Assembly (NCBI RefSeq): GCF_046054165.1
Contig: NZ_JBFNXK010000008.1
Coordinates: forward strand, 142,539 to 206,538
Direction: 5' to 3'
Source of the DNA: Celerinatantimonas sp046054165
Lineage (GTDB): Bacteria; Pseudomonadota; Gammaproteobacteria; Enterobacterales; Celerinatantimonadaceae
DNA length: 64,000 nt
The notes under the pieces were generated by a model, which was given only the letters and a program-made list of their open reading frames with translations, had not been told where the DNA came from and ran no database searches. Made by a program: the position numbers and the translations under genes. Position 1 is the stretch's first letter, and each line of letters starts with the position of its first letter. Shown one piece after another: positions 40,750-49,742 of this stretch.

Positions 40750-42042
40750 ATGATTGATCAAAAACAACTTGATCAAGCGCTTCATGCTTTATCCAGTCCT
40801 AATAAACGAAACTATCAGCAAATTAAGCTTTCCTGCTCAATTGTTGATGAACTGGCTTGGCTGGCCTCCCAATCCCATCCCATTCAGGGATTCTGGAAAA
40901 ACCGGGCCGGAGTCAGACACTGCTATATAGGCATTTTTCGCCAAGCCGGAACGCTGGAACAGTTGGAACAGTTAAAACAACAATTTCCTCAAAGCCGATT
41001 TTATGGGGGGTTGTCATTTGATCCCCAAACCTCTCAATGGCCCGGCTTTGGCCCGCTTCGGTTTATTTTGCCCCGCATCGAATTAATCTGCCATCATGAT
41101 ACGCCCCAATTGATTATCCATTGTTGGCTTTCGGATGAAAACCGAGAGGCGGAGATCCGTTCTATTCGCCAAGAAATCGCCCAGTTATCCGAGGAAAAAC
41201 CACTGCACTGGCAACCGGTGCATGCCACATTCGTCGGTCATCTGCCCACCATTGAACGCTGGCGAAAAAATGTCTCGCAGATTTGTCAGGAAACCTTTAG
41301 CCAACATACCCACAAAGTCGTTCTCGCCAGAGCGAGCACCTGGCAACTCGCTCATCCACTTAATACTCTGGCCCTCATGCAAAAATGGCAGCAAACCGAA
41401 CCCGACAATTATGCATTCTGGTTACGTTATGATAGCCATCGGAGCTTTTTTGGCGTCACGCCGGAACGGCTCTATCTCAGGCAACAGCAACAGTTTTACA
41501 GTGAAGCATTGGCGGGAACCTGTCGTATCGGCACCGATGAACAGCATTCGTTAGCCCTCGCCCAGCAATTGCTGAATGACGCTAAAAACATCCATGAAAA
41601 TCAATTTGTGGTCGATGCCATTCAACAACAGCTTGAATCGTTCACCGCTGAAGTCACCATTGCTCCGTTAACCATCCGTCGCCAGAGTCAGGTTCAGCAT
41701 CTAAGCCGTGCTATCGAAGCACAGCTGCATTCAAAAGTCACCGACCAAATGCTTATCTCAGCATTACATCCCACACCAGCCGTCTGCGGTCATCCAAGAC
41801 AGAATGCCTACCAGTTTTTACGCCAGAATGAACCCTTTGAACGAGGCTGGTATGCCGGAGTTGTCGGATGCATCAGTGCTGAAACCGCAGAATTAGCCGT
41901 TGCGATCCGCTCCGCGATGCAAGATGGCGATGAATTAACAACCTATGCGGGAGCCGGAATTATCAAAGCCTCACAAGCCGAGTTAGAATGGCATGAACTC
42001 AACCAAAAAACGGCAGCGCTGCAAGGAATACTTCATGGTTAA
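40750..42042 (+). CDS. menF: Isochorismate synthase MenF
   Basis: Chorismate-binding-family enzyme converting chorismate to isochorismate. From ATG 40750 it has 430 residues, as in E. coli (431). Marker blocks are KVVLARAST, NYAFWLRY, FFGVTPERLY, SEALAGTCRIG, ENQFVVDAI, LHPTPAVCGHPRQNAYQFL and GWYAGVVGCI. A TTG at 40720 also lies in frame but adds residues unlike the family. It is the first gene of menFDHBCE; its stop overlaps the menD start by eight bases. Confidence 0.93.
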   Translation: MIDQKQLDQALHALSSPNKRNYQQIKLSCSIVDELAWLASQSHPIQGFWKNRAGVRHCYIGIFRQAGTLEQLEQLKQQFPQSRFYGGLSFDPQTSQWPGFGPLRFILPRIELICHHDTPQLIIHCWLSDENREAEIRSIRQEIAQLSEEKPLHWQPVHATFVGHLPTIERWRKNVSQICQETFSQHTHKVVLARASTWQLAHPLNTLALMQKWQQTEPDNYAFWLRYDSHRSFFGVTPERLYLRQQQQFYSEALAGTCRIGTDEQHSLALAQQLLNDAKNIHENQFVVDAIQQQLESFTAEVTIAPLTIRRQSQVQHLSRAIEAQLHSKVTDQMLISALHPTPAVCGHPRQNAYQFLRQNEPFERGWYAGVVGCISAETAELAVAIRSAMQDGDELTTYAGAGIIKASQAELEWHELNQKTAALQGILHG

Positions 42043-43735
42043 CCCCCAGTGTAACAATTTAAATTTACTATGGGCCGAATTAATAATTGAGGAGCTCTTC
42101 CGTCTGGACGTTCGACATATCTGTATTGCGCCCGGCTCCAGAAGTGCACCACTCACACTGGCTGCCGCCAACCATCCCGAGCTGATTCGTCATGTGCATT
42201 TTGATGAAAGAGGACTTGGTTTTTTTGCTTTGGGTATCGCCAAGGCAACGCACCAATCGGTCGTCCTCATCTGTACCTCCGGAACAGCAGTCGCTAATCT
42301 TTATCCCGCGTTTATCGAAGCGGCTCAATCTGGATACCCTCTCATTGTGCTGGCGGCCGATCGCCCGGAAGAACTGATCGACTGTGGGGCCAATCAGGCG
42401 ATCCATCAACCCGGGATCTTTGCCAATTATCCACACCGCGAACTGGATCTGCCGACACCAGATATTCATTTTCCACCTCGAGCGCTACTCGGTAAACTCG
42501 ATGATCTCATTCAGCAAGGTGCACAGCAAAAGGCTCCGGTTCTGATCAACTGTCGTTTTCGGGAACCGTTTTATCCAGATGAAACAACCACTGATTTTTC
42601 TGAATATCTATCCGGTCTTAAAACATGGTTCACACATCGGCATCCCCTTTGCCGAATTCACCCTCATCAGCTTCAGATTTCCTCTCATCCGCAATGGCCG
42701 CCTTTACCTGAACAACGTGTACTCATTATCCTTGGGGCCTTAGAAAGCCCAGAGATAGCCCAACAAATTGTGCAATGGGCCAACCAATCCGGATGGCCGG
42801 TGCTAGTGGATATCCAATCGCAAGCACTAGCCATGGAAGGGGTCATCCACAGTGCAGAACAACTGATGTATCATTCTCGGTTGCAAAACGATACCGTAGA
42901 CTGGATCATTTCATTTGGTGGGCGCTTGGTTGGAAAACAGCTCCAAAAATGGCTGGATCGACAAACCGCCCAGCACTGGCATATTCAACCGACCGGGAAA
43001 CGACTTGATCCCAACTGGCAAATCAGCGAAAGTTGGCATTGTATGATTGAACAGTGGCTACAAAGTCATCCGCCTTTAAATCGAAATAGTCTGCAATCCT
43101 CCGCTTGGCAACATTGGCAACAACAATTGCCAGCCCCTGACGGAGAAAACGAACTGACATACTGTGCAACGCTATCAACATTGATTCCATCTCATAGTCA
43201 GTTGATGATCGGTAATAGTCTGGCGATCCGACAGATGCAACTTGTTGCCGGAGGCCGGTTAAAACCGGATATCACCATTTATGCCAATCGGGGCTGTTCG
43301 GGTATCGATGGTTTAATCGCGACCGGATGTGGTCTGGCCAGTACCGGCATCACAACCACGATGATTCTGGGAGACATCTCATTGCTCCATGATCTAAACT
43401 CATTAGCATTGACCCGACAACTCACTGCAACAGTCATTATTATTGTGTTCAACAATGATGGCGGTGCTATATTCGATCTGCTCCCGGTACCCAAGCAGAA
43501 CCATATAGCCCGGGATTATTATCAACTTCCCCACGGGTATACTTTTGCTTCAATTGCCGCTCAGTTTCAGTTGCATTATGCGGTGATTGAAGGATGCCAG
43601 GCGCTGGCAACTCAATATACTCAGGCTCTACAAGAGGGGGGGATCCATCTACTTGAACTCAAAAGTCGCGCCGATACAGCGACTCGTGCAATCCATCGAT
43701 TAGGAGAACAGGTGCGTGAGCTCACTTCACTTTAG
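42035..43735 (+). CDS. menD: SEPHCHC synthase MenD
   Basis: Thiamine-pyrophosphate-dependent enzyme that joins 2-oxoglutarate and isochorismate to SEPHCHC. It has 566 residues. The N-terminal PYR domain shows RHICIAPGSRSAPLTLAAANHPELIRHVHFDERGLGFFALGIAKAT with the catalytic Glu in FDERG; the C-terminal PP domain shows GDISLLHDLNSLAL and NNDGGAIFDLLP. ATG 42035 overlaps menF; an in-frame upstream start at 41993 would lengthen the overlap without family support. Its end overlaps the menH GTG start. Confidence 0.95.
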   Translation: MVNPQCNNLNLLWAELIIEELFRLDVRHICIAPGSRSAPLTLAAANHPELIRHVHFDERGLGFFALGIAKATHQSVVLICTSGTAVANLYPAFIEAAQSGYPLIVLAADRPEELIDCGANQAIHQPGIFANYPHRELDLPTPDIHFPPRALLGKLDDLIQQGAQQKAPVLINCRFREPFYPDETTTDFSEYLSGLKTWFTHRHPLCRIHPHQLQISSHPQWPPLPEQRVLIILGALESPEIAQQIVQWANQSGWPVLVDIQSQALAMEGVIHSAEQLMYHSRLQNDTVDWIISFGGRLVGKQLQKWLDRQTAQHWHIQPTGKRLDPNWQISESWHCMIEQWLQSHPPLNRNSLQSSAWQHWQQQLPAPDGENELTYCATLSTLIPSHSQLMIGNSLAIRQMQLVAGGRLKPDITIYANRGCSGIDGLIATGCGLASTGITTTMILGDISLLHDLNSLALTRQLTATVIIIVFNNDGGAIFDLLPVPKQNHIARDYYQLPHGYTFASIAAQFQLHYAVIEGCQALATQYTQALQEGGIHLLELKSRADTATRAIHRLGEQVRELTSL

Positions 43736-44510
43736 TGTCAAAGGATCCAAAAACAACCCAGCGCTCGTTTTTCTGCATGGTTTTATGGGAAGCAGCAATG
43801 ATTGGGGATACATCACATCCGCCTTAAGTGACCAATATTTTTGTGTCAGTATTGATTTGCCCGGCCATGGAATGAGTCAGGATGTGCAACCGGATAAACG
43901 ACATGGCTTTCGGCAATGTCATCGTCTGATCGAACATGTACTGAAACAATTAGGGATCCGTCAGTACATGATGATTGGATATAGTTTAGGTGGACGCCTA
44001 GCGGCCTTTCATGCCAGCCATCACCCCAAAGGACTCAAGGCGTTACTTCTGGAATCGACCCATCCAGGATTAGAAGACGAAGCCGCACAAACCGCCCGAC
44101 TACGCTATGATTTTACCTGGGTCAATCGATTGATGAATGACTCGTTAGAAGAGGTACTTGCCGATTGGTACAAACAACCGGTATTTGCCAATTTATCCGA
44201 TTTACAACGCCAACATCAAATTGAAATTAAACGTCAATCTAACCCTCAATTGCTGGCTCAAATGCTGGAATCAACCAGTTTAGCCAGACAACCGGAACTC
44301 ACCGCTAAATTGGCAAAATTAGATTGTCCCGTAGCGCTCATCGTCGGCCGGCAAGATCAAAAATTTGTCGTCTTAGCCGAAAAATTAATCCCTAATCTTC
44401 GTCAGGGAACCCGCTATTGCATTGACAATGCCGGACATAATGTCCATTTTGAGCAACCGGAAATTTATCTGGAAACGGTCCGCTCTTTTTTACAACAAGT
44501 TGAAATCTAA
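43716..44510 (+). CDS. menH: SHCHC synthase MenH
   Basis: Alpha/beta-hydrolase-fold lyase that eliminates pyruvate from SEPHCHC. It has 264 residues. ALVFLHGFMGSSNDWG forms the oxyanion region, the nucleophile elbow is MIGYSLGGRLAA (Ser near residue 91), and the His is in NAGHNVHFEQPE near the C-terminus. The start is GTG at 43716 inside menD. In the menFDHBCE order it sits between menD and menB. Confidence 0.92.
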   Translation: MSSLHFSVKGSKNNPALVFLHGFMGSSNDWGYITSALSDQYFCVSIDLPGHGMSQDVQPDKRHGFRQCHRLIEHVLKQLGIRQYMMIGYSLGGRLAAFHASHHPKGLKALLLESTHPGLEDEAAQTARLRYDFTWVNRLMNDSLEEVLADWYKQPVFANLSDLQRQHQIEIKRQSNPQLLAQMLESTSLARQPELTAKLAKLDCPVALIVGRQDQKFVVLAEKLIPNLRQGTRYCIDNAGHNVHFEQPEIYLETVRSFLQQVEI

Positions 44511-44520
44511 TGAGGTTTTT

Positions 44521-45366
44521 ATGAATGACCGCGATTTAACCGCACCCGTCCACTGGACCGATGTCTCGGGAGACTATCAAGATATCCTTTATCATAAATC
44601 AAGTTGCGGAATCGCTAAAATTACCATTAATCGTCCTCAGGTTCGCAATGCATTTACGCCTCGAACCGTGCAAGAGATGATCCAAGCATTAGCGGATGCT
44701 CGTTATGATGCCAACATTGGGGCCGTTATCTTCACCGGATCCGGTGATTTAGCTTTTTGTAGTGGCGGCGACCAGAAAATCCGTGGGGATTCTGGCTATA
44801 AAGATGACAGCGGTGTCCATCATCTAAATGTACTTGATTTGCAGCGAGATATCCGCAGTTGCCCAAAACCGATTGTCGCCATGGTTGCGGGTTACGCCGT
44901 CGGTGGGGGGCACGTTCTGCACATGCTGTGCGACCTGACCATTGCGGCTGATAATGCTAAATTCGGTCAAACTGGCCCGAAAGTCGGTTCGTTCGATGGG
45001 GGATGGGGAGCCAGCTATATGGCTCGCTTAGTCGGTCAGAAAAAAGCTCGTGAAATCTGGTTTTTATGCCGGATGTATGACGCACAAGAAGCACTGAACA
45101 TGGGGCTTGTGAATACAGTGGTTCCACTGGCCGATCTGGAAAAAGAAACCGTTAAATGGTGTCGAGAGATGCTACGCAACTCACCTATTGCGCTGCGATG
45201 CCTCAAAGCGGCATTGAATGCGGATTGTGATGGTCAAGCCGGATTACAAGAACTCGCCGGTAACGCAACGATGCTCTTCTATATGACCGAAGAAGGTCAG
45301 GAAGGTCGTAACGCATTTAACGAACACCGGGATCCTGATTTTTCTAAATTCACCCGTAACCCATAA
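44521..45366 (+). CDS. menB: DHNA-CoA synthase MenB
   Basis: Crotonase-fold enzyme that cyclises o-succinylbenzoyl-CoA to dihydroxynaphthoyl-CoA. It has 281 residues from ATG 44521 (TGAGG upstream). Marker blocks are FCSGGDQKIRG, GYAVGGGHVLHMLCDLTIAADNAKFGQTGPKVGSFDGGWG and RDPDFSKFTRNP at the C-terminus, all nearly invariant in MenB. In-frame codons upstream to 44422 lie within menH and are not part of the protein. Follows menH by ten bases. Confidence 0.96.
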   Translation: MNDRDLTAPVHWTDVSGDYQDILYHKSSCGIAKITINRPQVRNAFTPRTVQEMIQALADARYDANIGAVIFTGSGDLAFCSGGDQKIRGDSGYKDDSGVHHLNVLDLQRDIRSCPKPIVAMVAGYAVGGGHVLHMLCDLTIAADNAKFGQTGPKVGSFDGGWGASYMARLVGQKKAREIWFLCRMYDAQEALNMGLVNTVVPLADLEKETVKWCREMLRNSPIALRCLKAALNADCDGQAGLQELAGNATMLFYMTEEGQEGRNAFNEHRDPDFSKFTRNP

Positions 45367-45369
45367 TCG

Positions 45370-46281
45370 ATGCACCTGCGCTGGCAATTAAAACTCTTTC
45401 TGGTTCGGACGCCTTGGCACTGTCCTTGGGATCCTCGCCAGCGCTATCGACGTACCCTACAAGTAGAACTGCATCAAAACGGTGATTTATTCGGATTAGG
45501 TGAAATAGCGCCGTTGCCCGGGTTCAGTCAGGAGTCATTAACAGACTGTTATCATGCTTTTTGTGTATGGCTCACTGACAAATCTAGACCTTTACCTCCG
45601 GCTGTTGCATGGGCACGCCAATGTGCTTTAAAGCCGTTTCCGGGGATATTACCCATTCCAGTCAGCTATCCTTTATTACAAGGCTTTGAAGCACAGATCC
45701 TCAATAAGTTACAACATTGGTCAGGCCCTATCTTTAGAGCCAAACTCAAAGTGGCAAGGCAACCCTTAGCGGCTGATATCGCACTGATCAAAAAAATAGT
45801 CGCCTTAAAACCTCAAATCCAATTACGTCTGGATGCCAACCAACGATGGACTCGGCAAGAAAGCCTCACCTTTTGTCGAGCAATTCCGATGTCATCGGTT
45901 GAATATCTGGAACAACCCTGCGCCGACATAGGTGACTGTCAGGCGCTGGCCGTTTGCGGTTATCCAATTGCTCTGGATGAAAGCCTATATCAAGCATCCC
46001 ATCTGCCTGATTATTTCCCCGGGCTTAAAGCACTAGTTCTGAAACCGACCCTATTAGGCGAACGACTGACGCCCTTATTAAAAATGGCTGCACACTATCA
46101 ACTCGGGATCAGTATCAGTTCCAGTTATGAAACCGCTGCGGGTTTGAGTCATCTGGTACAACTGGCACAGGCCACCGGAGATCGTCATCCCGGTCTTGAC
46201 ACCCTCGGGGCGTTGACCGGTCCTAGCCAAAGACGACTATTAAAATATATCGGCACCGAGCAAAATCCACTATTGGATTGA
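45370..46281 (+). CDS. menC: o-Succinylbenzoate synthase MenC
   Basis: Enolase-superfamily enzyme that dehydrates SHCHC to o-succinylbenzoate. It has 303 residues. The general acid/base lysine is in FRAKLKVARQ, metal ligands are in LRLDANQRWT, EYLEQPC and ALDESLY, and the second lysine is in ALVLKPTLLG. The start ATG at 45370 follows menB by three bases. A 132-base gap separates it from menE. Confidence 0.94.
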   Translation: MHLRWQLKLFLVRTPWHCPWDPRQRYRRTLQVELHQNGDLFGLGEIAPLPGFSQESLTDCYHAFCVWLTDKSRPLPPAVAWARQCALKPFPGILPIPVSYPLLQGFEAQILNKLQHWSGPIFRAKLKVARQPLAADIALIKKIVALKPQIQLRLDANQRWTRQESLTFCRAIPMSSVEYLEQPCADIGDCQALAVCGYPIALDESLYQASHLPDYFPGLKALVLKPTLLGERLTPLLKMAAHYQLGISISSSYETAAGLSHLVQLAQATGDRHPGLDTLGALTGPSQRRLLKYIGTEQNPLLD

Positions 46282-46413
46282 TCTATTTACAAGCTATCTT
46301 TATCAATCTTTGGCATACTAAGCGCCGTTGAGACTGCGAATAGCTCAGATGAGCGAATAGTTTATCCATCACGCAGACTCAATCATACTTTATGGATAGA
46401 TGCTATAACGACG

Positions 46414-47814
46414 ATGCAATCACCCCTCTTTCAACAAGCCATCCGCCACCCGACCCGTATTGCCGTCGAAGGTGATCAGGAATGCTGGAGCTATCACCAT
46501 TTAGCCTGTAAAGTGGCCGCATTGCTGCAACAATTACAGCAGTTACCACTTCCGCCTCAAAGCAGGATTGGCTGGATTGCCAACCATCCATTACATGGAC
46601 TATTACTACAGCAAGCGTGTTTACACGGGCGATGGGTTTTCTGTGCCATCAGCCCTCATTTTCGAGCCGAGCAACGCCGGCAAGCGATTGATACTTTTCA
46701 GCTCACGATTTTAGTGGATGATCTATCCACCCCAACCGCAGCAACCAAGCTCAGAACGATCGCCCTAGATTTTTCAGCAACCGCCAAACACTTTGACATC
46801 CTGGATATCACATTAGACCCAAAACAATGGGTGGATATGGTGCTCACCTCCGGAAGTAGTGGGGCTCCCAAAGCCGTTATTCACAGTTGGCAAAATCTGT
46901 ATTACAGCGCTTTAGGCAGTAATAAACTCATCCCTTTAACCAGTGATGATAACTGGTTAGCTTCACTTCCGTTGTTTCATGTCGGTGGTCAGGCCCTAAT
47001 TTGGCGCTGTCTGCTAGCCGGAGCTCGTCTAACCTTTAGTCAGCTTGCTTTAGAACCAACCTTAAACAACCATGCTATTACCCACCTTTCGCTGGTTCCG
47101 ACCCAACTTTATCGGTTACTGCCCTCAGCTGATTTTCACTCTCAGCAATTAGCTCTGCGACATATTCTCATCGGAGGGGGAAGCTGTAACGAAGCGCGTT
47201 TATTACAAACTCAGCAGCGAGGTTTTCAATGCTATATGAGTTATGGCAGTTCAGAAATGAGCTCACAAATTGCAACCCGAATCGTAGGGCAAGGACAAGG
47301 GGCTGGAAAACTACTCGATTATCGGGAATTAAAACTAGAGAACGGTGAAATTTGTTTACGCGGCCAAACGCTCTCGCCGGGCTATTTTCAATCGGGGATC
47401 CTTATCGCTATCACCGATCCCCAAGGTTGGTACCACAGTCATGATATAGGACACTATGCGGGCGGCAATCTCATTGTCCATGGGCGTATTGATAATATGT
47501 TTATCTGTGGAGGGGAGAACATCCAACCTGAAGAAATAGAAACAATTCTGCTAAATCATCCTGATATTCTAACGGCAACCGTCGTTGCTCAAAACGATCA
47601 GGAATACGGAGCTCGCCCCGTTGCATTCATTCAACAAATTAAAAATAACAACCATTACGATTTAGATTGCTACCTAAAATCGTATTTATCAGCTTTCAAG
47701 CGGCCTGTTCGTTATTATCAACTACCGCAACAAGCCAGTTTAAAAGTCCAGCGAAAATTATTACAGCAATGGGCTAATCGGCCAACTGACTATTCCATTG
47801 TTGAAATTGAGTAA
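46414..47814 (+). CDS. menE: o-Succinylbenzoate-CoA ligase MenE
   Basis: Adenylate-forming ligase that makes o-succinylbenzoyl-CoA for MenB. It has 466 residues. Phosphate loop LTSGSSGAPKAVIHS (about 147-161), YMSYGSSEMSSQIATR, SHDIGHYAGGNLIVHGRIDNMFICGGENIQPEEIE and the C-terminal LKVQRKLLQQW with the catalytic lysine. The 132-base leader suggests that it may have its own promoter. Its last 41 bases overlap, on the other strand, a small gene of unknown function. Confidence 0.94.
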   Translation: MQSPLFQQAIRHPTRIAVEGDQECWSYHHLACKVAALLQQLQQLPLPPQSRIGWIANHPLHGLLLQQACLHGRWVFCAISPHFRAEQRRQAIDTFQLTILVDDLSTPTAATKLRTIALDFSATAKHFDILDITLDPKQWVDMVLTSGSSGAPKAVIHSWQNLYYSALGSNKLIPLTSDDNWLASLPLFHVGGQALIWRCLLAGARLTFSQLALEPTLNNHAITHLSLVPTQLYRLLPSADFHSQQLALRHILIGGGSCNEARLLQTQQRGFQCYMSYGSSEMSSQIATRIVGQGQGAGKLLDYRELKLENGEICLRGQTLSPGYFQSGILIAITDPQGWYHSHDIGHYAGGNLIVHGRIDNMFICGGENIQPEEIETILLNHPDILTATVVAQNDQEYGARPVAFIQQIKNNNHYDLDCYLKSYLSAFKRPVRYYQLPQQASLKVQRKLLQQWANRPTDYSIVEIE

Positions 47815-47998
47815 TTGAGATCCATCCTTGTTGATAGGCATGGGACAAAGCACTTCGGGTGAGTTCTTCCGGCGTTTCCTGCTCAGAAATAATGAATTGG
47901 CAAGCACTATTAAAATAGCGTTGACGTTCTTTTAAATAACGATCAATAAAACCACTTTCTACGAAACTTGATGCTTTAGCACTATGATACATTTGCAT
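47774..47998 (-). CDS. Small hypothetical protein overlapping menE antisense
   Basis: A 74-residue protein from ATG 47998, with AGAGGAAT seven bases upstream. The sequence is hydrophilic, with a likely helical middle (FIDRYLKERQRYFNSACQFIISEQETPEELTRSALSHAY) and a single Cys; no membrane segment or known motif. The frame continues upstream to 48061 without support. Its 3' end overlaps the end of menE by 41 bases tail to tail, so the two genes share sequence. Function unknown. Confidence 0.55.
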   Translation of the reverse strand: MQMYHSAKASSFVESGFIDRYLKERQRYFNSACQFIISEQETPEELTRSALSHAYQQGWISITQFQQWNSQLAD

Positions 47999-47999
47999 T

Positions 48000-48460
48000 A
48001 CTATTCCTCTACAAATGAGTAAACGCCATTTCAATAAACCACGTTTATTCAGAGAGTGCAAGCTTTTGCTGTTTAATTAAGCATAAATAATGCAAGCAGG
48101 ATCAATCTATTTAAAACTATTGTATTTAGTTGATATAAGCGATTTTTCAACACACATCGATACCTGATATCAAATGTTCTATCGACCGTTAATCGAGTCT
48201 TTAACGGCTTAAAAACCAGATATAGGCATGAAAACGAGGGAAAACGTCAATAATTGAGTTTTCATCCACAAAATAGCAAGAAATGAAACGGTTAGACTAT
48301 ATGCCCCCAAGCGACACACGTAACATCGATCGCGGATGGGCACCAATGGATAGGCCATGCTCATGTACCAAACATAATCATGACCTATGAATCGCTCCAC
48401 TCACTGAAACGATAGCACTTCATCCGCCATCCCGGTTCAGCGGGACTCTGTCGAACTTTC
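48000..48460. other. Non-coding stretch between small ORF and ribB
   Basis: About 460 bases with no credible gene. A hairpin CCGTTAA/TTAACGG (48186-48207) and a short TCCCG/CGGGA stem just beyond ribB (48432-48449) are the only structures I see. A 63-codon GTG-initiated frame here was judged spurious. Confidence 0.45.
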
Positions 48461-49096
48461 TTAACGTTTACGATACGCGACTAAGTCTTCAATCGTCAGG
48501 ATAGGCATCTTATGCGCTTTGCTAAACTCAATAACATCCGGCAAACGCGACATCGTCCCATCTTCTTTTGTAAGTTCCGCTAATACCCCATAGGGTTTAA
48601 GACCTGCTAAACGAGCCAAATCAACCGAACCTTCGGTATGGCCGCGACGAGTCAGCACGCCTCCGGTGCGAGCACACAATGGGAAAACATGACCGGGACG
48701 GGACAGATCAGCCGGTTTAGCATCATCAGCAATAGCAGCTTGAATCGTCGTGACCCGATCCGCAGCAGAGACACCGGTAGTGACCCCATCACGCGCTTCA
48801 ATCGTTACCATAAATGCGGTCTGGTTTTTACTGGTGTTGTGATCAACCATCGGGGTGATATCGAGTTCCGCCATTTTATCCTGTTCCATACACAGGCAAA
48901 CAATCCCGCTCGTTTCGCGGATCATCAGTGCCATTTGCGCAGGTGTAATGGTTTCTGCAGCATAAATAATGTCGCCTTCGTTTTCACGATCTTCATCGTC
49001 AACTAACAGCACACCACATCCATCCCGTAGCGCAGCCAATGCTGTTTCAACACGGGTAAAGCTATCACCGTCAAGGGTTAAAAGATTCTGACTCAT
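48461..49096 (-). CDS. ribB: 3,4-Dihydroxy-2-butanone-4-phosphate synthase RibB
   Basis: Makes the four-carbon precursor of riboflavin from ribulose 5-phosphate. It has 211 residues. Marker blocks are VLLVDDEDRENEGDIIYAAE (metal and substrate acidic cluster), RPGHVFPLCARTGGVLTRRGHTEGSVDLARLAG and GVLAELTKEDGTM. It is a stand-alone RibB without a RibA domain. The RFN (FMN) riboswitch 105 bases upstream should switch it off when FMN is abundant. ATG at 49096. Confidence 0.96.
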   Translation of the reverse strand: MSQNLLTLDGDSFTRVETALAALRDGCGVLLVDDEDRENEGDIIYAAETITPAQMALMIRETSGIVCLCMEQDKMAELDITPMVDHNTSKNQTAFMVTIEARDGVTTGVSAADRVTTIQAAIADDAKPADLSRPGHVFPLCARTGGVLTRRGHTEGSVDLARLAGLKPYGVLAELTKEDGTMSRLPDVIEFSKAHKMPILTIEDLVAYRKR

Positions 49097-49200
49097 GGTA
49101 GATTCCTAATTCATATTAAATACCAGAATCAGGGCTAAAGGAGATAACGACTAAGATCGTTAACGGAGCAGATAATCTATCGGAAGACTAGTACTGAGTT

Positions 49201-49346
49201 ATTTTTCTCTCCCATCCGGACTATAACCGTCGGCTTCGGAATCACACCGAATCTGCGCATTGACCGCTAAACCCCAATACGCTCGTGGGCTTAAGATTGA
49301 ACATCTATCACCACCGGTGGGGACTTCCACCCCGCCCTGAGAATAA
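49201..49346 (-). ncRNA. FMN riboswitch (RFN element)
   Basis: On the minus strand the conserved blocks follow in order: TCAGGGCGGGGTGGAAGTCC, CCACCGGTGGT, AGCCCACGAGCG, GATTCGGTGTGATTCCGAAGCC, GACGGTTATAGTCCGGATGGGAGAGA. This is the full RFN consensus. It lies upstream of ribB, so it is a flavin-sensing leader for that gene. Confidence 0.96.
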
Positions 49347-49486
49347 ATATACAGAACACTGTATAACTCAATTATTCTAATGAAGTTCAACTCAATTATG
49401 CAACCAGCATGGCCATTATTTATCACCAGTAATCACAACAGGATTGAGCCATATCAAACAGTGTTAAAAAATGAGCAACCATCATT

Positions 49487-49505
49487 GCTAATGAGAATTA
49501 TTTTT
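49487..49505. promoter_or_regulatory. Fur box upstream of bfd
   Basis: GCTAATGAGAATTATTTTT matches the 19-base Fur consensus GATAATGATAATCATTATC at 14 positions. It lies 38 bases before the bfd start codon, as expected for an iron-repressed gene. Confidence 0.6.
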
Positions 49506-49543
49506 ATTAAAATTTAAGCAATGAGAGATTGTAGGTGAAAACC

Positions 49544-49735
49544 ATGTTTGTATGTATATGTCAGGGAATTACCGATGAACAGATCCGCAAAGCGGTTCGG
49601 GAAGGGAATATCTCCGTCAAAGAAATAAAACAACAATTACAGATTGCAACCCAATGTGGTCGCTGTATCAAAGCCACGCAAGCCATCATTAATCAGGAAC
49701 TCGAAGCCTCAGCAAACTACTATCAGGTAGCTTAG
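49544..49735 (+). CDS. bfd: Bacterioferritin-associated ferredoxin Bfd
   Basis: Small [2Fe-2S] ferredoxin, 63 residues, that passes electrons to bacterioferritin to release stored iron. The four cluster cysteines follow the pattern CxC ... CxxC: VCICQGITDEQIRKAV at the N-terminus and TQCGRCIKA in the second half. A GTG at 49535 is also in frame, but ATG 49544, preceded by AGGTG, gives the family-like N-terminus MFVC. A Fur box upstream suggests induction by low iron. No bacterioferritin gene is adjacent. Confidence 0.9.
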   Translation: MFVCICQGITDEQIRKAVREGNISVKEIKQQLQIATQCGRCIKATQAIINQELEASANYYQVA

Positions 49736-49742
49736 TATTCGA

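Noticed and set aside
48209..48400. 63-codon minus-strand frame in the gap before ribB
   Set aside because: GTG start, no convincing ribosome site and no recognised sequence; treated as chance.
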